This document shows, piece by piece, positions 26,202 to 35,553 of a stretch of DNA of 64,000 nucleotides. A program made the position numbers and the translations under genes. The notes under the pieces were generated by a model that was given only the letters and a program-made list of their open reading frames with translations, was not told where the DNA came from and made no database searches. Location of the stretch: NCBI RefSeq assembly GCF_900129835.1, contig NZ_FQXA01000002.1, forward strand, positions 434,001-498,000. The letters run 5' to 3'. This DNA is from Stutzerimonas xanthomarina DSM 18231. Lineage in GTDB: Bacteria > Pseudomonadota > Gammaproteobacteria > Pseudomonadales > Pseudomonadaceae. Positions within the stretch are counted from its first letter, which is position 1, and each line of letters begins with the position of its first letter.

Positions 26202-27131
26202 GTGACCTGCATACTCCAGATCGGTCCGCTGACTGAACGTTTCAACCGTTGCCTGGCCGCGGAGCATGAGGTGCTGCGTTTCTGGGAGGAGGGTGGCGAT
26301 GTGTTGGTTGCCCAGCATGCCCAACGCATCGATGTCGTGGTGACCTCAGGTAGGTTCGGCTGCACAGCAGCGCTGATCGAGCAATTACCTAACCTGCGGG
26401 CGATCATCAGTTTCGGCGTCGGCTATGACGCCATCGACGTGGCGGCCGCGCGGGCGCGGAACATTCCGGTGAGTAACACTCCGGCCGTGCTCAATGATTG
26501 CGTGGCGGATCTGGCTTTCGGCCTGGTTATCGACACCGCAAGACAGATGTCGCGCGCGGACCGTTTCGTACGCGCGGGCAGCTGGCCTTCGGGTGGTTTG
26601 CCGTTGGCGAAGCAGGTGAGCGGTAAGCGGCTCGGCATTGTCGGTCTCGGGCGTATCGGTGAAACGGTTGCCAAGCGCTCCATCGGCTTTGACATGCAGG
26701 TGCGCTACCACAATCGCCGGCCGGTAGAGGGCAGCGGTTATGGCTACGAATCGAACCTGGTCGAGCTGGCGAAGTGGAGCGATTTTCTCGTTCTGACCTG
26801 TCCTGGCGGTGAAGGCACCCGCCACCTGATCAATCGAAATGTGCTCGATGCGCTTGGCTCTAAAGGCATTTTGATCAACGTTTCGCGCGGCTCGGTGGTC
26901 GACGAGCCGGCGTTGATCGAGGCGCTTATGGAAGGGCGGCTGGGCGGCGCGGGTCTCGACGTGTACGCCCACGAGCCAGAGGTGCCGCAAGCGCTGATTG
27001 ATCTGCCCAATGTGGTCCTGCTGCCGCACATCGGCAGCGCTACCGAGGAAACCCGGCTGGCCATGGAAGAATTGCTGTTGGCTAATCTGCGTGCGTTTCT
27101 CGAGCGCGGCGAAGTGTTGACGGCTGTCTGA
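26202..27131 (+). CDS. NAD(P)-dependent D-2-hydroxyacid dehydrogenase
   Basis: A 309-residue protein with the Rossmann motif GLGRIGETVAKR (about residue 148) and the catalytic trio R (NVSRGSVVDE), E (DVYAHEPEVP) and H (LLPHIGSAT). Relatives reduce glyoxylate, hydroxypyruvate or other 2-oxoacids. The NRRPV after the second beta strand suggests NADPH preference, because a basic residue replaces the acidic one of NAD enzymes. It starts with GTG after an AGGTAA site, 42 bases after the FAD dehydrogenase, and the two may form an opposing pair on one 2-hydroxyacid. Confidence 0.85.
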   Translation: MTCILQIGPLTERFNRCLAAEHEVLRFWEEGGDVLVAQHAQRIDVVVTSGRFGCTAALIEQLPNLRAIISFGVGYDAIDVAAARARNIPVSNTPAVLNDCVADLAFGLVIDTARQMSRADRFVRAGSWPSGGLPLAKQVSGKRLGIVGLGRIGETVAKRSIGFDMQVRYHNRRPVEGSGYGYESNLVELAKWSDFLVLTCPGGEGTRHLINRNVLDALGSKGILINVSRGSVVDEPALIEALMEGRLGGAGLDVYAHEPEVPQALIDLPNVVLLPHIGSATEETRLAMEELLLANLRAFLERGEVLTAV

Positions 27132-27229
27132 GCACACGCACCCGTGCGCTTCAGATGAATAGGCGACCTCGGTCGCCGGAGGCCCTGGCCACAAGCCTCG
27201 GTCAAATAACTATAGAGTGGCACCCCCTG

Positions 27230-27273
27230 GGCGCCTAGCGCCGCGAGCCACAAGCCCGCAGGTGCTAGGCGCC
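27230..27273. repeat. Long intergenic hairpin
   Basis: GGCGCCTAGC (27230-27239) pairs perfectly with GCTAGGCGCC (27264-27273) around 24 bases. There is no U-run. It may stabilise the upstream mRNA or attenuate transcription into the epimerase gene. Confidence 0.65.
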
Positions 27274-27321
27274 GTTCAATTCAAAATCAGCGAGCGATAC
27301 GGCTTTCATAGGAGACGGCGA

Positions 27322-28236
27322 ATGCCTGACCTTCACCCCCTGACCGAGGTCGAACTTCAGCACGAATCGCTGCGACTGTCGGTTTGCCCAGCATTGGGCG
27401 GAGCAATTACCCGATTGAGCGTCGACGGCATCGATTTGCTACGACCTTGGGACGGCTCCGACAGCGTGCGACGTACCGGCTGCTTTGTCCTCGCGCCGTT
27501 TTCCAATCGCGTCGGCGATGGCGGGTTCATGCATGAGGGAACACGTTATCCGTTGCGCAACCTGTCTGTCGAACACCCGTTGCCGATTCATGGTGTCGCC
27601 TGGAAACGCGCCTGGAGCCTGACCGAGCAGACCTCGACCCGCCTTCGCCTGACGTTTATGCATCAGCCGGAGGGGGATGGCGTGCTTGACTGGCCGTTCG
27701 CCTTCGAGGTGGAACACGAGATCAAGCTCGACGATGCCGGCGTTGCACTCCAACTGCGGTTGCGCAACATCGACAGCCGCTCGATGCCCGCCGGGCTTGG
27801 CTGGCACCCGTATTTCCTGCGCCATGCGGCGTGCCGGCTGCAGTTCGAAGCGCAATGCGTCTGGCAGAACGACGCCCAGAACCTGCCTTCCAGGAAGGCG
27901 CCAATCCCTGCTGAATGGGATTTTTCAGCGGAAAAGTCGCTTCAGCAACCCGACCTGGATAACTGTTTCGTGGGACGCACCAAGCCCATAACCATCCGCT
28001 GGCCGAACGAAGGGGTTGAGCTGACCATGCACGCCAGCGAGTCACTCGATCATCTGGTCGTGTTCACGCCTCCGGCAGACATGGGATTTTTTGCCGTCGA
28101 GCCGGTTTCTCATGCCAACAATGCCCTTTGCATGGACGATCCGATCGCCAACGGAATGCGGGTTTTACGGCCTGCCGAAACAATGCAGGTCAGCTGCAAA
28201 CTGCAGATTCGGCGTATCACTCGTACCGGCCAGTAG
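27322..28236 (+). CDS. Aldose 1-epimerase family protein
   Basis: A 304-residue galactose-mutarotase-like beta-sandwich protein with HGVAWKRAW (His), GWHPYFLR (His) and FFAVEPVSHANNA (Glu), the conserved active-site set. The ATG at 27322 has GGAGA upstream. Such enzymes speed anomer exchange; here mutarotation of galacturonate or glucuronate would supply the beta-pyranose that uronate dehydrogenase uses. It ends the seven-gene plus-strand operon. A generic role on free sugars cannot be excluded. Confidence 0.85.
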   Translation: MPDLHPLTEVELQHESLRLSVCPALGGAITRLSVDGIDLLRPWDGSDSVRRTGCFVLAPFSNRVGDGGFMHEGTRYPLRNLSVEHPLPIHGVAWKRAWSLTEQTSTRLRLTFMHQPEGDGVLDWPFAFEVEHEIKLDDAGVALQLRLRNIDSRSMPAGLGWHPYFLRHAACRLQFEAQCVWQNDAQNLPSRKAPIPAEWDFSAEKSLQQPDLDNCFVGRTKPITIRWPNEGVELTMHASESLDHLVVFTPPADMGFFAVEPVSHANNALCMDDPIANGMRVLRPAETMQVSCKLQIRRITRTGQ

Positions 28237-28277
28237 CGTCTCACTCAGGTGGCGATGACGTGCCGTCAAAGAGCGGA

Positions 28278-28299
28278 AAGGGGGGTGCGAGCGCCCCTT
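28278..28299. terminator. Possible terminator after the epimerase gene
   Basis: AAGGGG and CCCCTT enclose ten bases, with a second small palindrome GCCCGCGGGC just downstream. There is no clear U-run, so the call is weak. Confidence 0.35.
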
Positions 28300-28318
28300 C
28301 AAGAGCGCCCGCGGGCAG

Positions 28319-29625
28319 TCACGCCGGGCTGATGTTTTGGTTGATGCGGAAGAGATTCGTCGGGTCGAATTTCCTTTTCAGATCCACCAATCGCTGGTAG
28401 CTCGTGCCATAAGCGAAGGCGGTGCGCTCAGCTTCATCACTGGTCAGGAAGTTCACGTAAGCGCCACCACTGGCGAAAGACTGCGTACGGTCAAAAAACT
28501 CCCGCGCCCAGGCAATACAACGAGCATCTTCATCAGGCGTTTCCCAGCGGACATGCACATTCATCACATAGTTGGCGTCACGACTCGAGTAAGCCATGGC
28601 GTCAGGGTTGGTTCGTCCTGTCTCGCCACCTATCGTAGCGACGAATATCTCGCATTGCGGTGAAGGCAGTGCACTGGCGTATTCGATGACTGTATCGATC
28701 AACCCATCATCGAGCGTCGAGAAATTGTGCGATTTCCAGTAGTTTCGGGAGCTCGGAGTCAATAGCGGATCGAAGACCTGCTGCCAGTCGACATAGGGCT
28801 GCACCCCGATGTGCTCGCCATAGGCAGAACCGAACTGCCTCAGTGCCTCGATATGTTTCATGCCCTCATCCGGGTCGCCTGCGTAACAGATCGCCAGCAC
28901 AACGATTTCTTTCCCGTGGACCTCTTCGGCCAGGAACGGCAACGGCGGCGCCTTGCGGGCAACCATCCAGACGTTGAGCTCATCCGGCATCGTTTCGGTG
29001 AAACGAGCGAACTGGGTGATAACGGATTTCGCCTGTTCAAACGGAAAGACGATGAGGCCACACAACACGTCCGGCCCCACCGGGTGCAGCCGAAATTCGA
29101 AACGGGTGACGATGCCGAAATTCCCGCCGCCGCCGCGAAGCCCCCAGAACAGATCAGGGTTTTCCGAATCACTGGCGTGCAACTGACGTCCGTCGGCGAC
29201 TATCACATCCGCCCCCAGCAGGCTGTCTACGGTCATGCCGTACTTTCTACTGAGCCAACCAAAGCCACCCCCAAGGGTCAGCCCGGCTCGACATAGCCTC
29301 GACGTAGTTCCGGATCGATGCTGATGTCCTTCATAAGCGAGAGGTCGATCATCAGGCCGCCGTCACAGACCGCATTCCCTGCAATATTGTGTCCGCCACC
29401 ACGTATGGAGAAAGGCAGGTCATGTTGGCGAACGAAGTCCAAAGACCGAACCACGTCGTCAGCTGAACCGCAGCGAGCGATCAGCGAAGGCCGGCGATCG
29501 ATCATGCCGTTCCAGATCTGGCGCACTTCGTTGTATTGAGGATCTTCGGGAAAAACGAGCGTGCCCGCAAAAGCCGAGTGAAATGCATCCGTCGCGGTGT
29601 GGGAAAGCTGATTCATAACGACCAC
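28319..29625 (-). pseudogene. Berberine-bridge-like FAD oxidase, broken by deletion and frameshift
   Basis: The N-terminal frame (29625-29278) contains the FAD motif SIRGGGHNIAGN with the covalent-FAD His and stops after RGYVEPG. The C-terminal frame, which resumes at TLGGGFGWLSRKYG and runs to 28319, holds GGGGNFGIVTRF and ends with the BBE-domain pattern (KFDPTNLFRINQNI). Intact homologues have about 30 residues between EPG and TLGGG, here missing, and the frame changes at the junction (near 29278). The core is otherwise well preserved, so the lesion is recent. Intact members oxidise sugars or alcohols with oxygen. It sits inside the sugar-acid island, between the epimerase and the porin. 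Confidence 0.8.
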
Positions 29626-29830
29626 CGTTGGGTATGCCGGAAGGCACGCACAAGGCCTGCCCGCGGCTGTGAAGGAGAGACTACGACCTGTCTGGCGATA
29701 GTCGATGCCTCACAGCACCCCACAACTCGGCATTCGTCAGCGGATATGCACAGTATAGAGGCTCATGTCAATAGGCTGAGACTGTTTCTGGTATTTCGGT
29801 GAATCTACTGCTCTCCGGGTGAGCGCAGAT

Positions 29831-29856
29831 AAAAAAAGCCCGTCATGAAGACGGGC
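29831..29856 (-). terminator. Terminator of the porin gene
   Basis: On the reverse strand GCCCGTC-TTCAT-GACGGGC is followed by seven U residues, 55 bases past the porin stop. Confidence 0.9.
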
Positions 29857-29910
29857 GAAAGTTTCCGCAACAGGAGCGAGGAGTGTTGCGTCCAGCGTGG
29901 TGGATGCCGC

Positions 29911-31179
29911 TTACAGAATGGAGATCGGGTAGTTGAAGATCAGGCGATTCTCATCGAACTCGTTACGGCTGAAGGAGCTGTCACGACGCATGCTGGAGTT
30001 ACGCCACTTGATGTTGAGATTCTTGAACGTACCGTTCTGCACGGTGTAAGCCAGTTCGGATTCGCGCCCCCACTCCTTGCCTTCATCACCACTTGCGGTG
30101 GTGATGTTGTCACCGCTGATGTAACGGTTCATCAGGACCAGGCCAGGGATGCCGACACTTGCGAAGTTGTAGTCGTGGCGTAGCTGCCAGGACCGCTCGT
30201 CCGCTGCGTCGTAGGCGGAGTTGAAGCTGTCGTTGGCCAGGGAGCCGCCGCTGGTACCGTTGACGCGCATCCACTGATCGCCGCTGACTTTCTGCAGACC
30301 GACATAAAAGGTGTTGGCGCCGGCTTGCAGGCCAAACAGGCCGGAATAAGTCTTGTTGTCCAGGTCGCCAGCCAGCGCGCTGCCTTCATCCTTACCGGTG
30401 AAGTAGCCGAGGTTTGCAGTTAGAGCGAAATCCTCTCCGAGCGGCTGCACGTGCAATAGCTGGACGTAGCTCTGCTGGTAGATGTCCTCAAGACGAGCAT
30501 GCCACAAGCCGACCTTGGTCTTCTCGGTGAACGAATATTCGCCGCCAGCGAAGTTAAAGCGATCCGAGCTTGCGCCACCGAAGAGCATGTCTTCCATGCT
30601 TGCGTCGTCACGAGTGCTGTTCTGACGCATCTGGCCGCCGTACAGCGTCAGGTTACTTATTTCCTTCGACGTGATCATGCCGCCTTGAAAGGTCTGCGGC
30701 AGCGAGCGGCCGTCATCGGCTCGCAGCACTGGCACCACGACCTGCCACTCACCGACACGCAGCTCGGTTTCCGACACCTTTGCCTTGGCGGCAACGGCGA
30801 GCCGACCAAAGTCATCCGCAGGGTGACGATCAGCACCTTTGCCGTGGGTCGGCAGCAGGCCGGTTCCATAGGTGCCGCTACCACCGTCGAGCTTGACTGC
30901 CAGACCGGCCAACACGTCGACACCAAAGCCTATCGGGCCTGGGGTGTAGCCCGACTGAACGTTGAGAATGAAGCTTTGCGTCCACTCCTCGGCCTTGTTC
31001 TGGCCGCCGTTATACGCCGGATCTACAAAGTTGCGGTTGATGTAGAAGTTGCGCGCATTCAGCGTGACTTTTGTGCCATCAACGAAACCATCCGCAGCGT
31101 GAGCGACGGCAGGGATGCCGAGCGCCAGCGACAGAGTGCCTGCGAAGACGGCGGCAGACAAAGAGTTGCGTGGGGTCAT
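29911..31179 (-). CDS. OprD-family outer-membrane porin
   Basis: A 422-residue protein with signal peptide (cut after AVAHA, about residue 28) and OprD features: DGFVDGTKVTLNARNFYINR at the mature N-terminus, RVGEWQVVVPVLRADDGRSLPQTFQG (the loop-strand word), FNSAYDAADERSWQLRHDYNF and a C-terminal strand ending in hydrophobic residues. OprD/Occ channels admit small carboxylates, some of them uronates. The same operator and promoter layout as udh and gudD upstream ties it to sugar-acid uptake. A rho-independent terminator follows. Confidence 0.92.
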   Translation of the reverse strand: MTPRNSLSAAVFAGTLSLALGIPAVAHAADGFVDGTKVTLNARNFYINRNFVDPAYNGGQNKAEEWTQSFILNVQSGYTPGPIGFGVDVLAGLAVKLDGGSGTYGTGLLPTHGKGADRHPADDFGRLAVAAKAKVSETELRVGEWQVVVPVLRADDGRSLPQTFQGGMITSKEISNLTLYGGQMRQNSTRDDASMEDMLFGGASSDRFNFAGGEYSFTEKTKVGLWHARLEDIYQQSYVQLLHVQPLGEDFALTANLGYFTGKDEGSALAGDLDNKTYSGLFGLQAGANTFYVGLQKVSGDQWMRVNGTSGGSLANDSFNSAYDAADERSWQLRHDYNFASVGIPGLVLMNRYISGDNITTASGDEGKEWGRESELAYTVQNGTFKNLNIKWRNSSMRRDSSFSRNEFDENRLIFNYPISIL

Positions 31180-31483
31180 TGTTGTTGTGCTCCCTTTTTT
31201 AAGTAGTCCGCCCAGTGCGACCAGTGTTAAAGACGAGGCGGGATGAAGCGCGACCGCTATTTAAAGCGACGCTGTCGGCGCAAAAGACCTGATATCAGTT
31301 GTCGTACGACATGTCGAATTATGGCTACCGAACATCACTTGTCAATTCAATTTGTAAAGAATTGTGAGGGCTCAGACTTTCGTCTAACGCACTACCCGAG
31401 CGGGGATATAGGCCTTAAGAGGCACACAGTTAACGCTGGCCTATCAATGGGTAGAGATAGGATGACCTCGAGCTGACTTCTGC
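31180..31483. other. Intergenic region between the porin and the helicase gene
   Basis: About 300 bases hold the porin promoter and operator C (31298-31345). Nothing else is recognised in the rest. Confidence 0.6.
31298..31345 (-). promoter_or_regulatory. Porin promoter with operator site C
   Basis: On the reverse strand TTGACA (31340-31345) and CATAAT (31318-31323) are 16 bases apart. The plus-strand motif GTTGTCGTACGAC (31298-31310) begins seven bases beyond the -10 and covers the start site. Its core TGTCGTACGACA is a perfect 12-base palindrome. Confidence 0.7.
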
Positions 31484-33736
31484 CTATTTTGCAGAGCCCC
31501 ACCAAACAGGCAGCAGTCGTCTGATGTCTTGGCGGGCGAAGCGGTCATCGATCAAGTGGACAACGCCGATATCTTCTGTGGTGCGAATGACCCGGCCGGC
31601 GGCCTGCACAACCTTTTGCAGCCCAGGGTAGAGGTAAGTGTAGTCGTAGCCCGTGCCGAACAATTGATCCATTCGCGCTTTCATTTGCTCGTTGACGGGG
31701 TTGACCTGTGGCAGTCCCAACGTAGCGACAAAAGCGCCGATCAGGCGCCGACCTGGCAGGTCGATACCCTCGGAAAAAGCACCACCCAGTACGGCAAAGC
31801 CAATACCGCAGCTTTTGTCCGTGAAACGTGCAAGGAACGCATTGCGCGCCTCTTCATGCATGCTCCGTGTCTGCTCCCAAAAGGGCAGCTGCGGATGCTG
31901 CGCAGCGAGCAGGTTGGTCACTTGCTGCAAGTAGTCAAAGCTACTGAAGAACGCCAGGTAGTTACCGGGACGTTCTCGGAATTGCTCGACCAGCAGATCG
32001 ACGATTGGCTGAAGTGAAGCGCAACGGTCGTGATAGCGGGTGGAGATGTGCCGGGCCAGCCGCACCTGCAACTGTTCGGCCTGAAACGGCGAATCCACAT
32101 CGAGCCAAACGTGGTTGAGCGGCAGGCCGAGCGTGTCGGCGTAAAAACGCTGCGGGCTGAGGGTGGCCGAAAACAGCACGCATGAGCGCGCTTCGCGTAG
32201 ACGCGGCTTCAGGAACGGCGCAGGCAGCACGTTGCGCAGGCAGAGCACAGAGGCACGTGTCTTGCTCCTTGTCGGTAGCAGCGCGCAGTCGAACAGCGAG
32301 TGATCTCCGAACAGCTCAGCGAGCCGGCAGAAATGCATCGCATCGAAGTACACCGACTGCAGGGCCGGGTCGACACCTGCGGGGTTTTCCGCGAGATGTT
32401 CGGTGATCGCGCTGACTGCCTGTTGCAGCGCACCAAGAAGCTTATCTGGCAATCCTGGCTGGACCTGATAGCTGAGAGTTTGCAAACGGTGCACATCACC
32501 CCAGCAGCGCAGCACACGCTTGACTGGCTTCTTAAGTGCTGTCGGAACTATCGTCCTTAAGCCTTTGAAATTCCGAATGTCCAACTCGGCGCTGTACATC
32601 GCTCTAGCGCGTTCCAGCAGGTTGTGGGCCTCGTCCACCAGCACGCCAACGCGCCATTGGTTGAGCAAGGTCAGGCTGTAGAGCAAGGCGCTCATGTCGA
32701 AGTAATAGTTGTAATCGCCCACCACCACGTCGGCCCAGCGAGCCAACTCCTGACTGAGGTAATAAGGGCAGACCTGATGCGCCAGCGCTACGTCTCGCAG
32801 GTTCGTCTGGTCGAGAAACGGTTGTTTTACGGCCTCGGCGCGCGCAGCGGAAAGGCGGTCATAAAAGCCACGAGCGAGCGGGCAGGACTCTCCGTGACAG
32901 GCCTTGTCCGGGTGTTCGCAGGCTTTGTCACGGGCAATCAGTTCCAGCGTGCGCAAGGGCACCGATCCCCGACTCAGCGTTTTCATTGCATCCAGCGCAA
33001 GTTGTCGGCCGGAGGTTTTCGCGGTGAGAAAGAACAGTTTGTCCATCTGCTGACCAGGGAACGCCTTCAACTGCGGGAAAAGCGTAGCGAGAGTTTTGCC
33101 GATACCAGTTGGCGCCTGCGCCATGAGATGGGTGCCGGTGCAGGCGGCTTTGTACACGGCTTCGGCAAGCTGCCGTTGGCCACTGCGAAACTCACCGTAG
33201 GGGAACGTCATGCTTCTGAGCGCCTGGTCACGCTCGGCTCGATGGACCAGTTCCTGTTCCGCCCAGGCTATGAAGCGTTGGCACTGCGTTTCGAAAAACA
33301 CCTTCAGGTCATCAGCCTTGAACGGCTCGACCAGCAAGGTTTCTTTCTGGCTGACCACATCGAAGTAAACCAGCGCGACGTTCAGCGACTGCAACCCGCG
33401 CGTCTCACAGAGCAACCAGCCGTAAACCTTGGCCTGCGCCCAATGCATATAGCGGTGATTTGCAGGCTGACGCGCCAGATCACCACGGTAGGTTTTGATC
33501 TCCTCCAGCTGATTCTTTACCGGATCGTAGCCATCCGCGCGGCCTCGCACGCTGAGCGAGCGGTAGCTTCCTTCGAGGGTAACCTCTCGCTCATAGCCGT
33601 CTGCGCGTCGGGCCGTAACGGTCGTGTGCCCCGCGATTCCTTCCATTGCGGTAGGCGAGGGAGTAAAGCGCAAGTCCAGATCGCCCTGTTTAGCGGTGAA
33701 CTCGCACAGTGCGCGAACGGCAACCCGGTAACTCAA
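31484..33736 (-). CDS. DEAH DNA helicase of the DinG/XPD class with an N-terminal nuclease-like domain
   Basis: A 750-residue superfamily 2 helicase. An N-terminal region has a PD-(D/E)xK-like pattern (GYDP...EEIKTYRG, about residues 67-85). Walker A is APTGIGKT, the DEAH box is VLVDEAHNLLERA, and cysteines in CEHPDKACHGESCP and VCPYY fit the Fe-S cluster of XPD-like helicases. The final helicase motif QAAGRVIRT is present. Its start overlaps the FAN1 gene stop by four bases, so they are coupled, and a joint role in unwinding and cutting damaged DNA such as interstrand cross-links is inferred. The N-terminal nuclease-like region sets it apart from DinG. Confidence 0.88.
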   Translation of the reverse strand: MSYRVAVRALCEFTAKQGDLDLRFTPSPTAMEGIAGHTTVTARRADGYEREVTLEGSYRSLSVRGRADGYDPVKNQLEEIKTYRGDLARQPANHRYMHWAQAKVYGWLLCETRGLQSLNVALVYFDVVSQKETLLVEPFKADDLKVFFETQCQRFIAWAEQELVHRAERDQALRSMTFPYGEFRSGQRQLAEAVYKAACTGTHLMAQAPTGIGKTLATLFPQLKAFPGQQMDKLFFLTAKTSGRQLALDAMKTLSRGSVPLRTLELIARDKACEHPDKACHGESCPLARGFYDRLSAARAEAVKQPFLDQTNLRDVALAHQVCPYYLSQELARWADVVVGDYNYYFDMSALLYSLTLLNQWRVGVLVDEAHNLLERARAMYSAELDIRNFKGLRTIVPTALKKPVKRVLRCWGDVHRLQTLSYQVQPGLPDKLLGALQQAVSAITEHLAENPAGVDPALQSVYFDAMHFCRLAELFGDHSLFDCALLPTRSKTRASVLCLRNVLPAPFLKPRLREARSCVLFSATLSPQRFYADTLGLPLNHVWLDVDSPFQAEQLQVRLARHISTRYHDRCASLQPIVDLLVEQFRERPGNYLAFFSSFDYLQQVTNLLAAQHPQLPFWEQTRSMHEEARNAFLARFTDKSCGIGFAVLGGAFSEGIDLPGRRLIGAFVATLGLPQVNPVNEQMKARMDQLFGTGYDYTYLYPGLQKVVQAAGRVIRTTEDIGVVHLIDDRFARQDIRRLLPVWWGSAK

Positions 33737-35373
33737 AGCGAAGCCTCATCCCACTGCACGTAGCAGACGGCGATTGGCACCCGATGACGCAACGCAAAAT
33801 CGATCCAGCGCTTCTGATTGTCCTGCAGCCGGTCGCCAGGGCCTTTCACTTCGATCAATCGATAGCGCTGCTCATCGGGGAAGAACTGGACGAGGTCCGG
33901 CAGGCCGCTGCGATGGTTGGGTACGTCCAGCAGGATGCGTTGGAAGAACGCACGCAGATGGTCGGCTGGAATACACTCGAGGGCCAGATCCAACAAGGTC
34001 CCATCGAACAACCCCCAGCTTACGAACTGAGATTGCAGACCGAATTTCTGACGATAAACATTACGTATGCAGTCGCGGTATTCATTTGTCCCGAGCTTGC
34101 TCAAGCAGTCGTCGAACAGCTCAGCGCGGCGGCTGTGAAAATCGGGGCGGGCGAGGTCTGCCGGCCCTAGATGAAAGGGATGAAAGAATGCGCCGGGCAG
34201 CGGCGCGAAAATCGCGTCCCAGCAGAGCAGCCCTAGCAGCGAATTGATTAAGGCATTTTCGACGTAGTACGCGGGCGCATCACTACGGGTCAGGTGCTCG
34301 CGCACCGCGTGTTCGACACTCATTGCATCCGGGCGCAGGAGCCTTAGGTCGATTCGCTCCGGCTGGGCAGTGACCCTGCTGCGTGGGGCCGTTTCACCTA
34401 GACTTCGCCGCAGACGTGGAAGGATGCGCTGTAACTGCTGGGCTTCATGCTCGCTCTCAGGCGCGGCGTCCGCTGTCAGGGCCAGTTGTAATGCCGCTTC
34501 CGGTTGACCATGCCGTTCCAACACCCGAATTGCCCGCTCACGCGCACCGGGATAGCCGTTGGCCGCGTGCAGTTTCAGCGCTAGAGACCAGCTGCCGTCG
34601 CGCTCGCATTGTCTGGCTAGACTCAGCAACAGCTTGCCACGGCGGTTTTCCAGCCACTCGTTAGCGTAACCGGACGCCGGCACATCAGGCAGCACCGTTT
34701 CGACCGCTTCGCCTGCCTCGAAGCGTTCCCGGCAGCGATGCAGATGCAGATAGGCATCGACATCGGCACGCGCATGAAACGCTCGGGACGCCGGGGAGAA
34801 TGCAACCTGCTCGTAGCGAAAGATGCCGAGATCGGCCAGCACAAATTCGGACCAGTCCTGGTGGATGTTGCCAAAGAACATCAGCCGCAGCCGATCGCAC
34901 AGATCGCCTATGGCCAGTCTAAATGCCGCATCCGCCAGCCCCTCACACCAGCTCGCGAAAGGCTTGGGTTCGGCGTGTTCAGCCTGCATGGCCTGGAACA
35001 GATCGGTCTTGCGCTGGCCGGTGGCAGAGCTGCCGAACACTGCTAGCAGTTCATCCTTTTTCAACAACCCGAACAACTGCGTGATATCCACCATCGGATT
35101 GGTTTCAAGCCAGCCGTGTTCGACAAGCGCAGTCGATGCCTCAATGGCGCAGCCAATCTCCGTGTAGCGCAGCTTACTCGCGCGAAACAGCAGCCCCTTG
35201 CGCATCACCATACGTACTAGCAGTGCTTGGGAGGCCTGCGGGATCAATTGGAACTGATCCAGAAACCCCCGTTCCTGATCATCCAGCAGATCGCCGTGTC
35301 GTTCACCGACCCAGGCAAGCACCTGACGAAAGTTGTCGAGGTAATAGAAGGGGTTTTCCAGGGCCTGGCGCAT
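33733..35373 (-). CDS. FAN1-like VRR-NUC structure-specific nuclease
   Basis: A 546-residue protein matching bacterial FAN1 (Pseudomonas FAN1 is known structurally). The C-terminal VRR-NUC domain shows GLPDLVQF (Asp, about 493) and LIEVKGPGD (Glu and Lys, about 508 and 510), then QDNQKRW. N-terminal SAP-like and central helical regions precede it. FAN1 cuts 5' flaps and unhooks interstrand cross-links. It overlaps the helicase gene by four bases, an arrangement also known in other pseudomonads (from memory). Confidence 0.88.
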   Translation of the reverse strand: MRQALENPFYYLDNFRQVLAWVGERHGDLLDDQERGFLDQFQLIPQASQALLVRMVMRKGLLFRASKLRYTEIGCAIEASTALVEHGWLETNPMVDITQLFGLLKKDELLAVFGSSATGQRKTDLFQAMQAEHAEPKPFASWCEGLADAAFRLAIGDLCDRLRLMFFGNIHQDWSEFVLADLGIFRYEQVAFSPASRAFHARADVDAYLHLHRCRERFEAGEAVETVLPDVPASGYANEWLENRRGKLLLSLARQCERDGSWSLALKLHAANGYPGARERAIRVLERHGQPEAALQLALTADAAPESEHEAQQLQRILPRLRRSLGETAPRSRVTAQPERIDLRLLRPDAMSVEHAVREHLTRSDAPAYYVENALINSLLGLLCWDAIFAPLPGAFFHPFHLGPADLARPDFHSRRAELFDDCLSKLGTNEYRDCIRNVYRQKFGLQSQFVSWGLFDGTLLDLALECIPADHLRAFFQRILLDVPNHRSGLPDLVQFFPDEQRYRLIEVKGPGDRLQDNQKRWIDFALRHRVPIAVCYVQWDEASL

Positions 35374-35508
35374 GAACGTCCGGTTCGGTCAAACGTGGGC
35401 GCTGCGGCCCGTAGGGCTGGTTATTTATACAGTTGGCGAGGCGTTTTGCAACGGCTGGACGATCAGTGGTGCGGATCGGAGGTTTTTAGCGAAACGGACG
35501 CAAGCGCT

Positions 35509-35545
35509 GCGCTTAACCCACCCATAGTTGAGATAGGTTAAGCGC
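35509..35545. repeat. Intergenic hairpin downstream of hemN
   Basis: GCGCTTAACC (35509-35518) pairs perfectly with GGTTAAGCGC (35536-35545) around 17 bases. It belongs to a Pseudomonas stutzeri-type intergenic repeat (TTAACCCACCC word) and lies just past the hemN stop. Confidence 0.65.
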
Positions 35546-35553
35546 GTGGACTA

